In this document: positions 13,823 to 22,045 of the stretch, piece by piece | How the letters are laid out: each line of letters starts with the position of its first letter | How positions within the stretch are numbered: position 1 is the stretch's first letter | Source of the DNA: a virus | DNA length: 28,718 bases | Direction: 5' to 3' (one strand) | IMG/VR virus record: IMGVR_UViG_3300032073_000170 | Location: 1-28,718 of that record | The notes under the pieces: generated by a model | What the model was told of the DNA's origin: nothing | The model's database searches: none | The model's input: the letters and a program-made list of their open reading frames with translations, nothing else | Position numbers and translations under genes: made by a program

Positions 13823-13895
13823 TACACAAGTAGCAAAGCTCGCAGAAGCCCAAGAAAAGTTTGACGTATTAAAAGAGTTTACCGATGGTGGATAG
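13689..13895 (+). CDS. small acidic helical protein, function unknown
   Basis: This 68-residue protein begins MKTLILEALQAKYFGKIKEA, continues with 'IYLENPVGIGEHPEILDAID' and ends in a helix 'KLAEAQEKFDVLKEF'. It looks like a helical hairpin. AAGGAAG (from 13676) precedes ATG 13689, which is why this frame is preferred over the overlapping one. It overlaps the nuclease gene by 11 bases. I recall small proteins with 'ENPVGIGEH' motifs in other phages but no function. Confidence 0.75.
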   Translation: MKTLILEALQAKYFGKIKEAQANIEIYLENPVGIGEHPEILDAIDTQVAKLAEAQEKFDVLKEFTDGG

Positions 13896-14334
13896 TAGAG
13901 CAAAAGGTGCTCGTGGTGAGTATTTAGTACGAGATATGTTAAGAGAGTCGACAGGACTTCAGTTTGAAAGAGTCCCTGCTTCTGGGGCGCTAGAGTATCT
14001 GAAAGGAGACTTGTATGTGCCTCACGAAAAAAACAGATTTTGTATCGAAGTAAAAAACTATTCAGAGTCGCCTCTCAATGATAAAATTTTCACAGCAAAA
14101 AAGACAAATAATCTTATACGCTGGTGGAACAAAGTAAAGCAGCAGGCAGAGCAAGGGAATCAAGAACCACTACTATTTTTTAAATATAATAGATCACCAG
14201 TATTTGTAGTATTTGAGGACACGCCTCAAGCAACTACAGATCGTTGGATTCGTATAGAGTGGTTAAATTGTTTCGTAATGCTTGCAGAAGAATGGCTAGA
14301 AAAAGAAGAGCCGAGGTTTTTAAATGGCATTTAG
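13885..14334 (+). CDS. PD-(D/E)XK nuclease, probable Holliday-junction resolvase
   Basis: This 149-residue protein has the layout of a small resolvase or endonuclease. 'AKGARGEYLVRDML' near residue 6 holds the first-helix Glu, 'RVPASGALEYLKGDLYVP' (about 34-51) includes the catalytic Asp, and FCIEVKNYSES (about 56-66) is the ExK strand. Holliday-junction resolvases of the Hjc type share this E...GD...E-x-K pattern. It sits between the SbcCD pair and the flap exonuclease, where T5-like phages have D14; that equivalence is positional. Frames overlap the neighbours by 11 bases on each side. Confidence 0.7.
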   Translation: MVDSRAKGARGEYLVRDMLRESTGLQFERVPASGALEYLKGDLYVPHEKNRFCIEVKNYSESPLNDKIFTAKKTNNLIRWWNKVKQQAEQGNQEPLLFFKYNRSPVFVVFEDTPQATTDRWIRIEWLNCFVMLAEEWLEKEEPRFLNGI

Positions 14335-15160
14335 TTTTGAAGAAAAGTTAAATATAGAAAACGGCACCCTAATTGTAGATGCACTCAATCTTGCTTTTAG
14401 ATGGAAGCATCAAGGACGTACTGACTTTCGATATGAATATGATAGTACAGTAAAAAGCTTAAGGAAATCCTATGAATGTGAACGAGTCATATTGGCAGCA
14501 GACTGGGGCTCTTCTACCTACCGTAAAGGGATCCACCCAGCGTATAAACAAAATAGAAAAGACAAGTTCGCTGAACAATCAGAGGAAGAAAGAATCGCTT
14601 TCGAAGAGTTCTTCGAAGAGTACGAAGCATCCCTCGAAGTCGTGGGAGATAACTTCCAGGTACTTAGATATAAGGGTGTAGAAGCAGACGATATTGCTGC
14701 ACATTTAGTAAAACAAAAAGAAAAGTACGAATTAGGTAGTATTTGGTTAGTATCTAGTGATAGAGACTGGGATCTACTGATTCAAGAGGATGTAAGCAGA
14801 TTTTCTTATGTGACGAGGAAGGAAGTCACGCTAGAAAATTGGAATACTCACTATGAATGTTCTCCAGAGGAATATATTTCTTTAAAATGCCTCACAGGAG
14901 ACAAAGGTGACAATGTTCCGGGCATACCTGGAATTGGCCCCAAACGAGCTGTACAGTTAATAAAAGAATACGGGAATGCTTTTAGTATTTATGAAGCCGC
15001 CCCTATTCCTAGTAAATACAAATTCATTCAGTCTTTAAATGAGAATGCAGAACAGATTTTACAAAACTATGAGCTTATGGATTTAATGACTTTTTGCGAT
15101 GATGCAATAGGCACTGATAATTTATCAGACATTGAAAGGAGAATGACAAGTGTCATTTAA
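14324..15160 (+). CDS. 5'-3' exonuclease / flap endonuclease (T5 D15-like)
   Basis: This 278-residue FEN-family nuclease removes RNA primers and 5' flaps. The metal ligands are visible in order: IVDALN (D19), LAADWG (D60), VEADDIA (E120, D122, D123), SSDRDWD (D146, D148), and GDKGDNVPGIPGIGPKRA (D193, D196), which runs into the helix-three-turn-helix DNA-binding motif. The basic segment 'YKQNRKDK' (about 74-81) follows the second ligand, as in T5 D15 (291 residues). It overlaps the genes on both sides by 11 bases. Confidence 0.93.
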   Translation: MAFSFEEKLNIENGTLIVDALNLAFRWKHQGRTDFRYEYDSTVKSLRKSYECERVILAADWGSSTYRKGIHPAYKQNRKDKFAEQSEEERIAFEEFFEEYEASLEVVGDNFQVLRYKGVEADDIAAHLVKQKEKYELGSIWLVSSDRDWDLLIQEDVSRFSYVTRKEVTLENWNTHYECSPEEYISLKCLTGDKGDNVPGIPGIGPKRAVQLIKEYGNAFSIYEAAPIPSKYKFIQSLNENAEQILQNYELMDLMTFCDDAIGTDNLSDIERRMTSVI

Positions 15161-16931
15161 TGTAACAGTAGATTATCGACGAGACAGATATCTGTCGGAG
15201 TTTAGTAAAAAAACTCTTGAAGATCGGTACATGATTGACGGGGAAGTATCTCCCCAAGACGCTTTTGCACGAGCGGCAAAAGCCTTTGCAAATGATGAGG
15301 AACATGCTCAAAGACTATACGACTATGCTAGTAAACTCTGGTTTATGTTTAGTACTCCTATACTATCTAATGGTGGAACCACCCGCGGCCTTCCTATTAG
15401 CTGCTTTCTTAATTTCGTGGAAGACAGTCGAGAAGGGATTACAAATCACTACACAGAAAATGCTTTTCTCAGTAGCGTTGGTGGTGGTGTTGGTGGCTGC
15501 TGGAATAGCATACGAAGCGTAGGTAGTAAGACATCTAACGGTTCTGAAAGTACTGGCGTAATTCCTTTTATGAAAGTTGTAGACGCTGAGATGCTTGCAT
15601 TCTCTCAAGGCGTCACTCGACGAGGTAGCTATGCAGCGTACCTCGATATGTCTCACCCTGAAATTGAGGAGTTTTTAGATGTTCGCAAACCTACTGGAGG
15701 GGATATTAACCGCAAGTCTACTAATCTTCATCACGGAGTGGTTGTTTCAGATCACTTTATGGCCCTTATAGAAGGTGCCACCAGGGAAGAGGGTTTTGAT
15801 GATTCCTGGGATTTGAAGGATCCTAATTCTGGTAGAGTTGTAAAGACTGTATCCGCAAAAACACTTTGGGTAAAACTTATTCAGAATCGTGTAGAAACTG
15901 GTGAGCCTTATATTATGTTTGGTGATACAGTGCAGAATGGATTGCCTGAGTGTCAGAAAGAGAAAGGATTAAAAGTAAATCATTCAAATTTGTGTAGCGA
16001 GATTACTCTTGCCACAGATGAAGATCGTACCGCAGTATGTTGTCTTTCAAGCGTAAATCTAGAAGAGTTTGATGAGTGGCAACACGATCCGAATTTTATT
16101 CCGGATTTAGTAAATATGTTAGATAATGTGCTTAGTTACTTTATTGAGAACGCTCCGAGAGAATTATGGAGAGCTGCATATAGTGCAATGCAAGAAAGAA
16201 GTATTGGTCTAGGTGCAATGGGGTTTCATGCATACCTTCAAAGACATCATATGCCTTTTGAAGGTGTAATGGCAAAGAGTGCAAACATGAGAATGTTTAG
16301 GCATATAAAATCGGAGGCAGAAAATGCAACTCGTAAACTTGCTGAAGAACGCGGTGAAGCTCCTGATGCTGTCGGCTATGGAGTTCGTAATGTGCATCTC
16401 TTGGCTGTTGCTCCTAATGCTAGCTCTAGCATTATATGCGGTAATACTAGTCCCAGTATTGAACCTTATCGGGCTAATGCATTTACTCAAAAAACTAAAT
16501 CAGGCTCTAGCTTACAAAAGAATGAGTACTTAGAGCATATTTTGCAGGAGTTAGGAGAAGATAATGATGAAGTATGGAAAGGAATTATTACTAACGGCGG
16601 CTCAGTACAGCATTTGGACTTTTTGGATGATTGGACGAAAGACGTATTTAAAACCGCAGTTGAAATTGACCAAAGATGGGTTATTGATCTTGCAGCCAAT
16701 AGACAAGAATATATCTGTCAAAGTCAATCCCTAAATGTCTTTTTTCCTGCAAATGTCTCAAAGCAAGAACTTCATGCCATTCATATGATGGCTTGGAAAA
16801 AGAAAGTAAAAACTCTGTACTATTTGCGTAGTGAAGCGTATAAAAGGGCAGAAAATGTATCGGACGAAGCACTTCGTCAGTATATCTTCGATAGTATAGA
16901 AGAAGACGCGTGTTTAGCGTGTGAAGGATAA
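15150..16931 (+). CDS. nrdA: class I ribonucleotide reductase, large subunit
   Basis: This 593-residue alpha subunit reduces ribonucleotides to deoxyribonucleotides. The redox cysteine C85 lies in LPISCFLNF. The active site NLCSEI has N280, C282 (thiyl radical) and E284, and the second redox cysteine C297 is in AVCCLSSVNL. Other family features are 'VAPNASSSIICGNTSPSIEP', the radical-relay tyrosines in TLYYLRSEA, and a C-terminal CLACEG that re-reduces the active site. There is no N-terminal ATP cone and the protein is about 170 residues shorter than E. coli NrdA, so dATP feedback through a cone is absent. The start overlaps the exonuclease gene by 11 bases. nrdB follows after 3 bases. Confidence 0.94.
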   Translation: MSFNVTVDYRRDRYLSEFSKKTLEDRYMIDGEVSPQDAFARAAKAFANDEEHAQRLYDYASKLWFMFSTPILSNGGTTRGLPISCFLNFVEDSREGITNHYTENAFLSSVGGGVGGCWNSIRSVGSKTSNGSESTGVIPFMKVVDAEMLAFSQGVTRRGSYAAYLDMSHPEIEEFLDVRKPTGGDINRKSTNLHHGVVVSDHFMALIEGATREEGFDDSWDLKDPNSGRVVKTVSAKTLWVKLIQNRVETGEPYIMFGDTVQNGLPECQKEKGLKVNHSNLCSEITLATDEDRTAVCCLSSVNLEEFDEWQHDPNFIPDLVNMLDNVLSYFIENAPRELWRAAYSAMQERSIGLGAMGFHAYLQRHHMPFEGVMAKSANMRMFRHIKSEAENATRKLAEERGEAPDAVGYGVRNVHLLAVAPNASSSIICGNTSPSIEPYRANAFTQKTKSGSSLQKNEYLEHILQELGEDNDEVWKGIITNGGSVQHLDFLDDWTKDVFKTAVEIDQRWVIDLAANRQEYICQSQSLNVFFPANVSKQELHAIHMMAWKKKVKTLYYLRSEAYKRAENVSDEALRQYIFDSIEEDACLACEG

Positions 16932-16934
16932 ATA

Positions 16935-17894
16935 ATGAATTTACTAACAGAAAGAGAATACTATAAGCCCTTTAATTATCCTTGGGCTTACGAACACTAT
17001 AAGACTCAACAACATATGCACTGGTTACCTGATGAAGTTAATCTTGCAGATGATTTACGAGACTATAGAGATAAGTTGACTCCTGAGAATCGTCGACTTA
17101 TTAATCAAATTTTTAGATTCTTTACTCAAGCTGATGTAGATGTTTGTTGTGGATATGCCAAGCATTATCTTCCAACATTTAAGCAGCCTGAAGTAAGAAT
17201 GATGCTGTCTGCTTTTGCAGCAATGGAAGCAGTACATCAAGAAGCCTATTCACTTTTACTAGAAACTCTTGGCTTTGGGGACGACGAGTACCAAAAGTTT
17301 TTTGAGCATAAAGCAATGATGGATAAGCATGAGCATCTATCCAATTTTGGTATGGATACTCCTATAGATATTGCAAAAACTTTAGCAATTTATTCTGGAT
17401 TTACAGAAGGAGTACAGTTATTTAGTAGTTTTGCAATTTTATTAAACTTTCCAAGACATAACTTGATGAAGGGCATGGGACAGATAGTAACATGGTCAGT
17501 TCGTGATGAGACATTGCACGTCGAAGGCATGAGCCAACTATTCCGTACATTTATTCAAGAAAACCCGCAACTATGGAATGATGATCTAAAGTATGAAATT
17601 TATTGTGCAGCAGAGCGCACAGTAGAATTAGAGGATGCTTTTATTGATCTATGTTTTGAGGGCGCAGAAGTGCCCGATCTAACAGCACAAGAGATAAAAG
17701 AATATATTCGCTATATTGCAGATCGTAGACTTCTTGGTTTGGGTATGAAAAAGATTTTTGGAAGCGAAGAGAATCCTCTACCTTGGCTAGACTATATGTT
17801 AAACGGGGTAGAGCATACTAACTTTTTTGAAAACCGTGCTACAGAATATGCCAGAGCAAGCACTACTGGAAACTGGCAAGATATATTTAAATAG
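16935..17894 (+). CDS. nrdB: class I ribonucleotide reductase, small (radical) subunit
   Basis: This 319-residue R2 protein supplies the tyrosyl radical. The di-metal ligands follow E. coli spacing: D67 (QADVDV), E98 and H101 (MEAVHQEAY), E158 (FTEGVQ), and E192 with H195 (RDETLHVEG). The radical tyrosine is Y105, four residues after H101. All ligands are present, so it looks like a normal metal-dependent class Ia-type subunit. The gene follows nrdA after 3 bases. No thioredoxin or glutaredoxin gene is in the window, so reduction may depend on the host. Confidence 0.94.
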   Translation: MNLLTEREYYKPFNYPWAYEHYKTQQHMHWLPDEVNLADDLRDYRDKLTPENRRLINQIFRFFTQADVDVCCGYAKHYLPTFKQPEVRMMLSAFAAMEAVHQEAYSLLLETLGFGDDEYQKFFEHKAMMDKHEHLSNFGMDTPIDIAKTLAIYSGFTEGVQLFSSFAILLNFPRHNLMKGMGQIVTWSVRDETLHVEGMSQLFRTFIQENPQLWNDDLKYEIYCAAERTVELEDAFIDLCFEGAEVPDLTAQEIKEYIRYIADRRLLGLGMKKIFGSEENPLPWLDYMLNGVEHTNFFENRATEYARASTTGNWQDIFK

Positions 17895-17902
17895 GAATAA
17901 AT

Positions 17903-18067
17903 ATGAATGAAAGTATAAAACTTGATCTTTCTTTAGATGAAGTAAATATGGTATTAAATGCTTTAGGAGAATTGCCAGCAAAAACAAGTATGGCAGTTAT
18001 TTCGAAAATTCAATCACAGGCTCAACCTCAAGTTACACCTGAGCCGGTATCTGAAGGGGCTGAATAG
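17903..18067 (+). CDS. 54-residue conserved-looking small protein after nrdB
   Basis: ATG 17903 follows nrdB after 8 bases, with AGGAA about 8 bases upstream. The protein begins MNESIKLDLSLDEVNMVLNA and continues LGELPAKTSMAVISKIQSQA, then a short Pro/Gln/Glu tail. The pattern 'L-x-L-x-E-V-N-x-V-L-x-x-L-G-x-L-P...I-x-K-I-x-x-Q-A' resembles small proteins I recall at the end of other phage replication modules, with no known function. Its TAG (18065-18067) lies in the terminator hairpin. Confidence 0.7.
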   Translation: MNESIKLDLSLDEVNMVLNALGELPAKTSMAVISKIQSQAQPQVTPEPVSEGAE

Positions 18068-18077
18068 CCCCTTTTTT
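18054..18077 (+). terminator. strong rho-independent terminator of the replication module
   Basis: AAGGGGCT (18054-18061) pairs with AGCCCCTT (18066-18073) around a GAAT loop, followed by an unbroken T run to 18077. The opposite direction lacks a T-tract after the stem, so it stops mainly plus-strand RNA. The convergent tail gene ends one base beyond, at 18079. Confidence 0.92.
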
Positions 18078-18078
18078 A

Positions 18079-19587
18079 TTAGAAAGTAATACTGCCCGTG
18101 CCCGCTGTGAATGTATAAACATGATACCCGGACCTACTGCTAGTATCTAGACTATAAGTTCCTGAGACACTTGCGGCGGCTTGCTGTGCTGCAATAATTA
18201 CTACACCAGAACCACCCGATGGGCCAGCCACTCCCCGACCATTGCCACCACCGCCACCGCCAGTATTAGCTGTACCTGCCGTTCCAGAAGCTGTACCGCC
18301 CGATGGAGGTGCGCCTGCACCACCTCCGCCAGAGCCGCCACTGCCCGGACTTCCGCCGGCATTGGACCAAGTAGAACCGCCGCCACCGCCTGCACGGGTT
18401 ACAGAAGTACCTGTTATAGAAGAAGCTAGACCAGCACCCCCGGCACCACCGGCACTTGATGTACCATCTGCTCCTGCACCACCAGCACCGCCTCCGCCAC
18501 CAGATCCTCTGGCATTGGTTTGGGTGGAGTCACCACCATCATTACCTTGCGACGGCGACGTGCTGGGGGTGTTACCACTACCTCCAGCGCCTCCATAACG
18601 GCCACCACCCCCGGATCCGCCATCTAGTCCAGGCCCTGAATATGAAGGGCTTGCATTTTGCGGGCCAGTACCCGCTCCTCCACCGCCTCCTGCAGCTGTA
18701 ATGGTAGAAAACACAGAGTTACTTCCATTAGAAGCGTTATTGTTGTCAGGGCTTGTACTACCCGCGCCACCTGCGCCTACAGTAATGGAGTAAGACGTGC
18801 CGCCATTTAAAGCAAGAGTGCCTGTACGATAACCTCCAGCTCCGCCTCCACCACCGGCCGCTGACCCGGCTCCACCACCGCCACCGCCTCCGATAACTAA
18901 GTATTCTACACTTACACTAAATGACAGAGTAAACTGAGAAACTGCGGAAGCAATATTTACCCCATCACTTGCCCTAAATGTGAGGGAAAAGTTCCCTGCA
19001 TTAGATTGACTCGTGCTTGGAGTAATTGTAAATACATTTGTATTTGAGCCAGTTCCCTGAGTGACAGCCGCAACACTGCCTGAGGTATCTGAAGCAATAC
19101 TATAAGTAATCGGCAGCCCCTCTGCATCAGTCCCCACCATTGTAACTACAGTTGCGGTACCGTCTTGCGCTAGTGAATAACTAGAATTAACCCCGCTGAT
19201 AGTAGGCGTTGTGTTGACTATCGCAATATTGTACCAACCATTGTCGCTCTGAATATATAAACGATTTGTAGAATCAACTAGAGCCATGGAGCCTTCTGAT
19301 ACAGAAGAGGGGGCGGGTAAGTTGTCCAGAGTAGAGTATACAGTTACACCAGCGCCTGAGCCTCCTGCATTATTATCAACATAGTCTTTAACAGCTGCAG
19401 AGGTAGGTAAAGTAGTATCATTATCATTATTTCCAATACCTTCTGATTCAGTAACTAATGAAGCAGGAGCTAGTTTTGATGAAGTAATAGTTGAATCCGC
19501 AATTTGAGATGCGGCATCTGCTAACTTACCGTCGCTATTAAGTCCTCTTAAAAATTCTGCAACTAGTCTGCCTTTTGACTTTGACAT
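18079..19587 (-). CDS. glycine-rich tail-fibre adhesin (receptor-binding protein)
   Basis: This 502-residue protein is the last gene of the tail module. Residues 1-75 are an N-terminal helical/attachment part ending 'TSAAVKDYVDNNAGG', about 127-226 form a cadherin-like/Ig-like segment ('YSLAQDGTATVV', 'GLPITYSI', 'FRASDGV'), about 232-461 are an extended region dominated by runs of glycine, and 'GSGVVIIAA' leads to a 35-residue C-terminal tip. Polyglycine-rich adhesins such as Salmonella phage S16 gp38 pack glycine helices and carry the receptor loops; similar glycine-rich fibre domains are common in phages. Its place next to a fibre chaperone gene fits. GGAG (8 bases) precedes the ATG. Which loops contact a receptor cannot be read from the sequence. 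Confidence 0.8.
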   Translation of the reverse strand: MSKSKGRLVAEFLRGLNSDGKLADAASQIADSTITSSKLAPASLVTESEGIGNNDNDTTLPTSAAVKDYVDNNAGGSGAGVTVYSTLDNLPAPSSVSEGSMALVDSTNRLYIQSDNGWYNIAIVNTTPTISGVNSSYSLAQDGTATVVTMVGTDAEGLPITYSIASDTSGSVAAVTQGTGSNTNVFTITPSTSQSNAGNFSLTFRASDGVNIASAVSQFTLSFSVSVEYLVIGGGGGGGAGSAAGGGGGAGGYRTGTLALNGGTSYSITVGAGGAGSTSPDNNNASNGSNSVFSTITAAGGGGGAGTGPQNASPSYSGPGLDGGSGGGGRYGGAGGSGNTPSTSPSQGNDGGDSTQTNARGSGGGGGAGGAGADGTSSAGGAGGAGLASSITGTSVTRAGGGGGSTWSNAGGSPGSGGSGGGGAGAPPSGGTASGTAGTANTGGGGGGNGRGVAGPSGGSGVVIIAAQQAAASVSGTYSLDTSSRSGYHVYTFTAGTGSITF

Positions 19588-19590
19588 TTA

Positions 19591-20091
19591 TTACTCCGGT
19601 TTTGTAGGCCAGGTTATGTTATTTGGAAACTCTGACTGCTGCGGCACATCTCGAAGTGCTTGTCTGTATGTTTTCATTGCATCTGCCATTGTTACGTCTG
19701 AAAGTGCAAAATGGTCTGTTTCTTTGAGTAAGTTGTCTCGTGTAGAGCGTTCTTGAATTCCTTTTTCATTGTTTATTCTAGCTGTATGCGCTGTTTGTTG
19801 TGCAGATACAGTTTGTACATTCCCTTCTTCATCTGTGTATTCTGTAAACATTTCTCTCTCAGCCCACGCATACACCCAGTTTCCATTAGAATCTTGTACT
19901 GCCCCATTTCTGCCAACTACTTTAAATTCTCCGCTCGGGGTCGGAGCGGGTGCAGCAAGCACAGGATCAATTCCTAAAGCTTCAAATACATTTGTATTCC
20001 ATACTTTTGGAAAAGAAACATTTCTATTCTCAAGTCGGAGATCTGTTTCGGATTTGAGCTCTCCGCTTGCTCGTACTCTGTATTCGCTCAT
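19591..20091 (-). CDS. tail-fibre assembly chaperone-like protein
   Basis: This 166-residue protein ends with a signature of the phage tail assembly chaperone family (Phage_tail_APC/DUF4376-like): YRQALRDVPQQSEFP followed by NITWPTKPE. The N-terminal part is acidic and mixed; a central segment has 'WVYAWAEREMFTEY'. Such proteins are usually encoded next to fibre genes and help them fold. It lies 3 bases from the glycine-rich adhesin downstream, its likely client. AGGAGAT lies about 6 bases before the ATG. Confidence 0.75.
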   Translation of the reverse strand: MSEYRVRASGELKSETDLRLENRNVSFPKVWNTNVFEALGIDPVLAAPAPTPSGEFKVVGRNGAVQDSNGNWVYAWAEREMFTEYTDEEGNVQTVSAQQTAHTARINNEKGIQERSTRDNLLKETDHFALSDVTMADAMKTYRQALRDVPQQSEFPNNITWPTKPE

Positions 20092-20101
20092 TTTTTATCT
20101 C

Positions 20102-22045
20102 CTATGCGATTGCGTAAAATATATATGTGCCGCCAGAGGTATTAAGTGCCGCAGGCGCTGATGATGTCACCGTAAAGCCACTGGCTAGTGGGTCAACGTA
20201 GTCTGTGTTAGTAATGTGGGCCGCTGTACTATTCAGTAGTAAGTATGGATCGTTGCCAGCCACAATGCCTCGTGAAGAATCCCAAAGATACCAATCGCCA
20301 GTAGAGTCTGTACGCTTGACCAACACGAACCTAGCGCCAGCACTGAAGCCGCAGTCTACGTTTAGGTCATTACCTGTGCCTGTATAGCTACCAACTTTTG
20401 ATATTCCTGCGACTGTTGCAAATAAATAGGCTATGTAATTTCCAGAAGTGCTACTTATACCATTCTCATTGCCATGCAATTTTATTTGCGTTGCTGTTTG
20501 TCCCGCCGTTGTATCAAACATATTGTAATTAAGCGTTCCATTAGCATAAGTATTATTAAGGCTTAGCGTATTGGCATTGATACCAAGTATGTCTGGCGCT
20601 CCAACGGCCCAATGCCGATTATTGCTATTAATAGCGTTTCTTTGTTTAATAATTACAAGCTCAGGTTTAACGCCTAAATTATGCTTTACAACCCCACTAC
20701 TTACGCCTTTATAAGCCACAGCATCAAAGAACCCCGGCGAGCGCCTCCACATCCATCCATATTCATCAGCGTTAGTTGACGAACCACCCTCTTTGAAGCC
20801 GGTGCTGTAGTCATATTCAGGGCTACCTTCTTCAGCATCACTAGCCGGTGTATACATTTGTTTACCAGTAAGACGAGACGATAATGCAGTATATCCCGTT
20901 TCATCTACAGTGTTTGCAAGGCCCATATCAACAGGAAAACCACTAACAAAGTTGGGAAAACCTGCTGATGTTGATGTTGTGTTATTGTCTACTGCAAACA
21001 AATCAGTAGCCGCAAACTCTGATGCTGGCTTGTGGGGTCTGCGGATTGCTACATAAATAAAAGTATGACCATTAGAATTAGTATTTGTGTTAGACCCTGT
21101 AACTGTAAAACCTGATGATGTGGGATAAAACTCAACTGTTCCATTTTCTGCCGCAGATGAGTCTGCTCTTATATATCTTGCATTAGTACCGGATGGCATA
21201 CCACGCATTACGTCGTAGATTTCCCAATTCCCAGCCGCGTCTATATTCTTGACTAAAACCCATTGAGGTTCAAATCCAAGATCAACATCGTGATTTGCAT
21301 TTGTACCCTCATAACTCCCGCACTTAATAATTGCTTCGTCTTCGTCTGTGCCAAAGTCTTGGGCGTCGTGGGCGAATAGGTAGGCGACGTAACTATTTCC
21401 GTTCTCATTGGTATTGGCACTAGTTCCTACACTAAAAACTGTGCTTGTGGGGGTTGCATTCCAAATGGCTGTATTGTTGTAACGAGAGTCTGTGTTGTTT
21501 AAATGGTTATAGTAATTATACCCGCCCATACCATTATGATAGACAGTCCAGTTATATGCTCCACTTAAGTTTTTAACAAGAATCATTCCCGGAACTGAAC
21601 CAAGATTATGGCTTATTGTTCTAGCAGAGCCATTCCCTGTATACGTTACAACATCAAAAAACCCCGGTTGCTTGCGGAATGTCCAAGAAACATAACCGCC
21701 GCCGCCTTCATTTACACCGCCCTCACTACCTAGTGAAAAACCGTTGGAATTAAAAGCAGTTACGGAGTTTACTGTATTCTGCGGCGTAATATCCCTGTCT
21801 GAACCTAAGGTTTGATTAACGCCCCTTGCGGTGTCTACCAAAAAGTGATTTCGGTTTTCGTCTCGTTTTTTAATCCAAACCAAACCACCTTCTCCAGAAA
21901 GGTCTATGCCGTTTGTAATGCTCGTCGTAGAACCAGTCGATCCATCGCCTGTATACAAGTACGTTGAAAACACATCGTCAACGTAAACAGGGTCACCACC
22001 AGCATTACCAGCCGCCGCCTGCTGTAAAAACCTACCTACGCTCAT
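20102..22045 (-). CDS. large modular tail-fibre protein (DUF7483-like repeats)
   Basis: This 647-residue protein is built of about five related modules of 95-110 residues. Each combines a 'GF.P..VLVK...NW..YD..RG' segment (for example 'DLGFEPQWVLVKNIDAAGNW') with a 'SGFTVT...N..G..YIYYAI'-type ending. Modules lie about at 25-125, 127-230, 238-335, 436-540 and 545-647, with a linker-like region between the third and fourth that has 'GFPNFVSGFPVDMG' and 'LTGKQMYTPASD'. It resembles DUF7483-containing fibre proteins of marine phages; this is from memory. No enzymatic motif is seen. The start overlaps the preceding stop as ATGA (22045-22042), with no clear ribosome site. Confidence 0.75.
   Translation of the reverse strand: MSVGRFLQQAAAGNAGGDPVYVDDVFSTYLYTGDGSTGSTTSITNGIDLSGEGGLVWIKKRDENRNHFLVDTARGVNQTLGSDRDITPQNTVNSVTAFNSNGFSLGSEGGVNEGGGGYVSWTFRKQPGFFDVVTYTGNGSARTISHNLGSVPGMILVKNLSGAYNWTVYHNGMGGYNYYNHLNNTDSRYNNTAIWNATPTSTVFSVGTSANTNENGNSYVAYLFAHDAQDFGTDEDEAIIKCGSYEGTNANHDVDLGFEPQWVLVKNIDAAGNWEIYDVMRGMPSGTNARYIRADSSAAENGTVEFYPTSSGFTVTGSNTNTNSNGHTFIYVAIRRPHKPASEFAATDLFAVDNNTTSTSAGFPNFVSGFPVDMGLANTVDETGYTALSSRLTGKQMYTPASDAEEGSPEYDYSTGFKEGGSSTNADEYGWMWRRSPGFFDAVAYKGVSSGVVKHNLGVKPELVIIKQRNAINSNNRHWAVGAPDILGINANTLSLNNTYANGTLNYNMFDTTAGQTATQIKLHGNENGISSTSGNYIAYLFATVAGISKVGSYTGTGNDLNVDCGFSAGARFVLVKRTDSTGDWYLWDSSRGIVAGNDPYLLLNSTAAHITNTDYVDPLASGFTVTSSAPAALNTSGGTYIFYAIA

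Noticed and set aside
18181-18701. Long proline- and histidine-rich plus-strand frames
   Set aside because: They are antisense to the glycine-rich adhesin; glycine codons read backwards give proline and alanine runs and few stops. No ribosome site or unit supports them.
21262-21280. GGTTCAAATCC, resembling a tRNA T-loop
   Set aside because: It lies inside the modular fibre gene and no acceptor or anticodon stem surrounds it.
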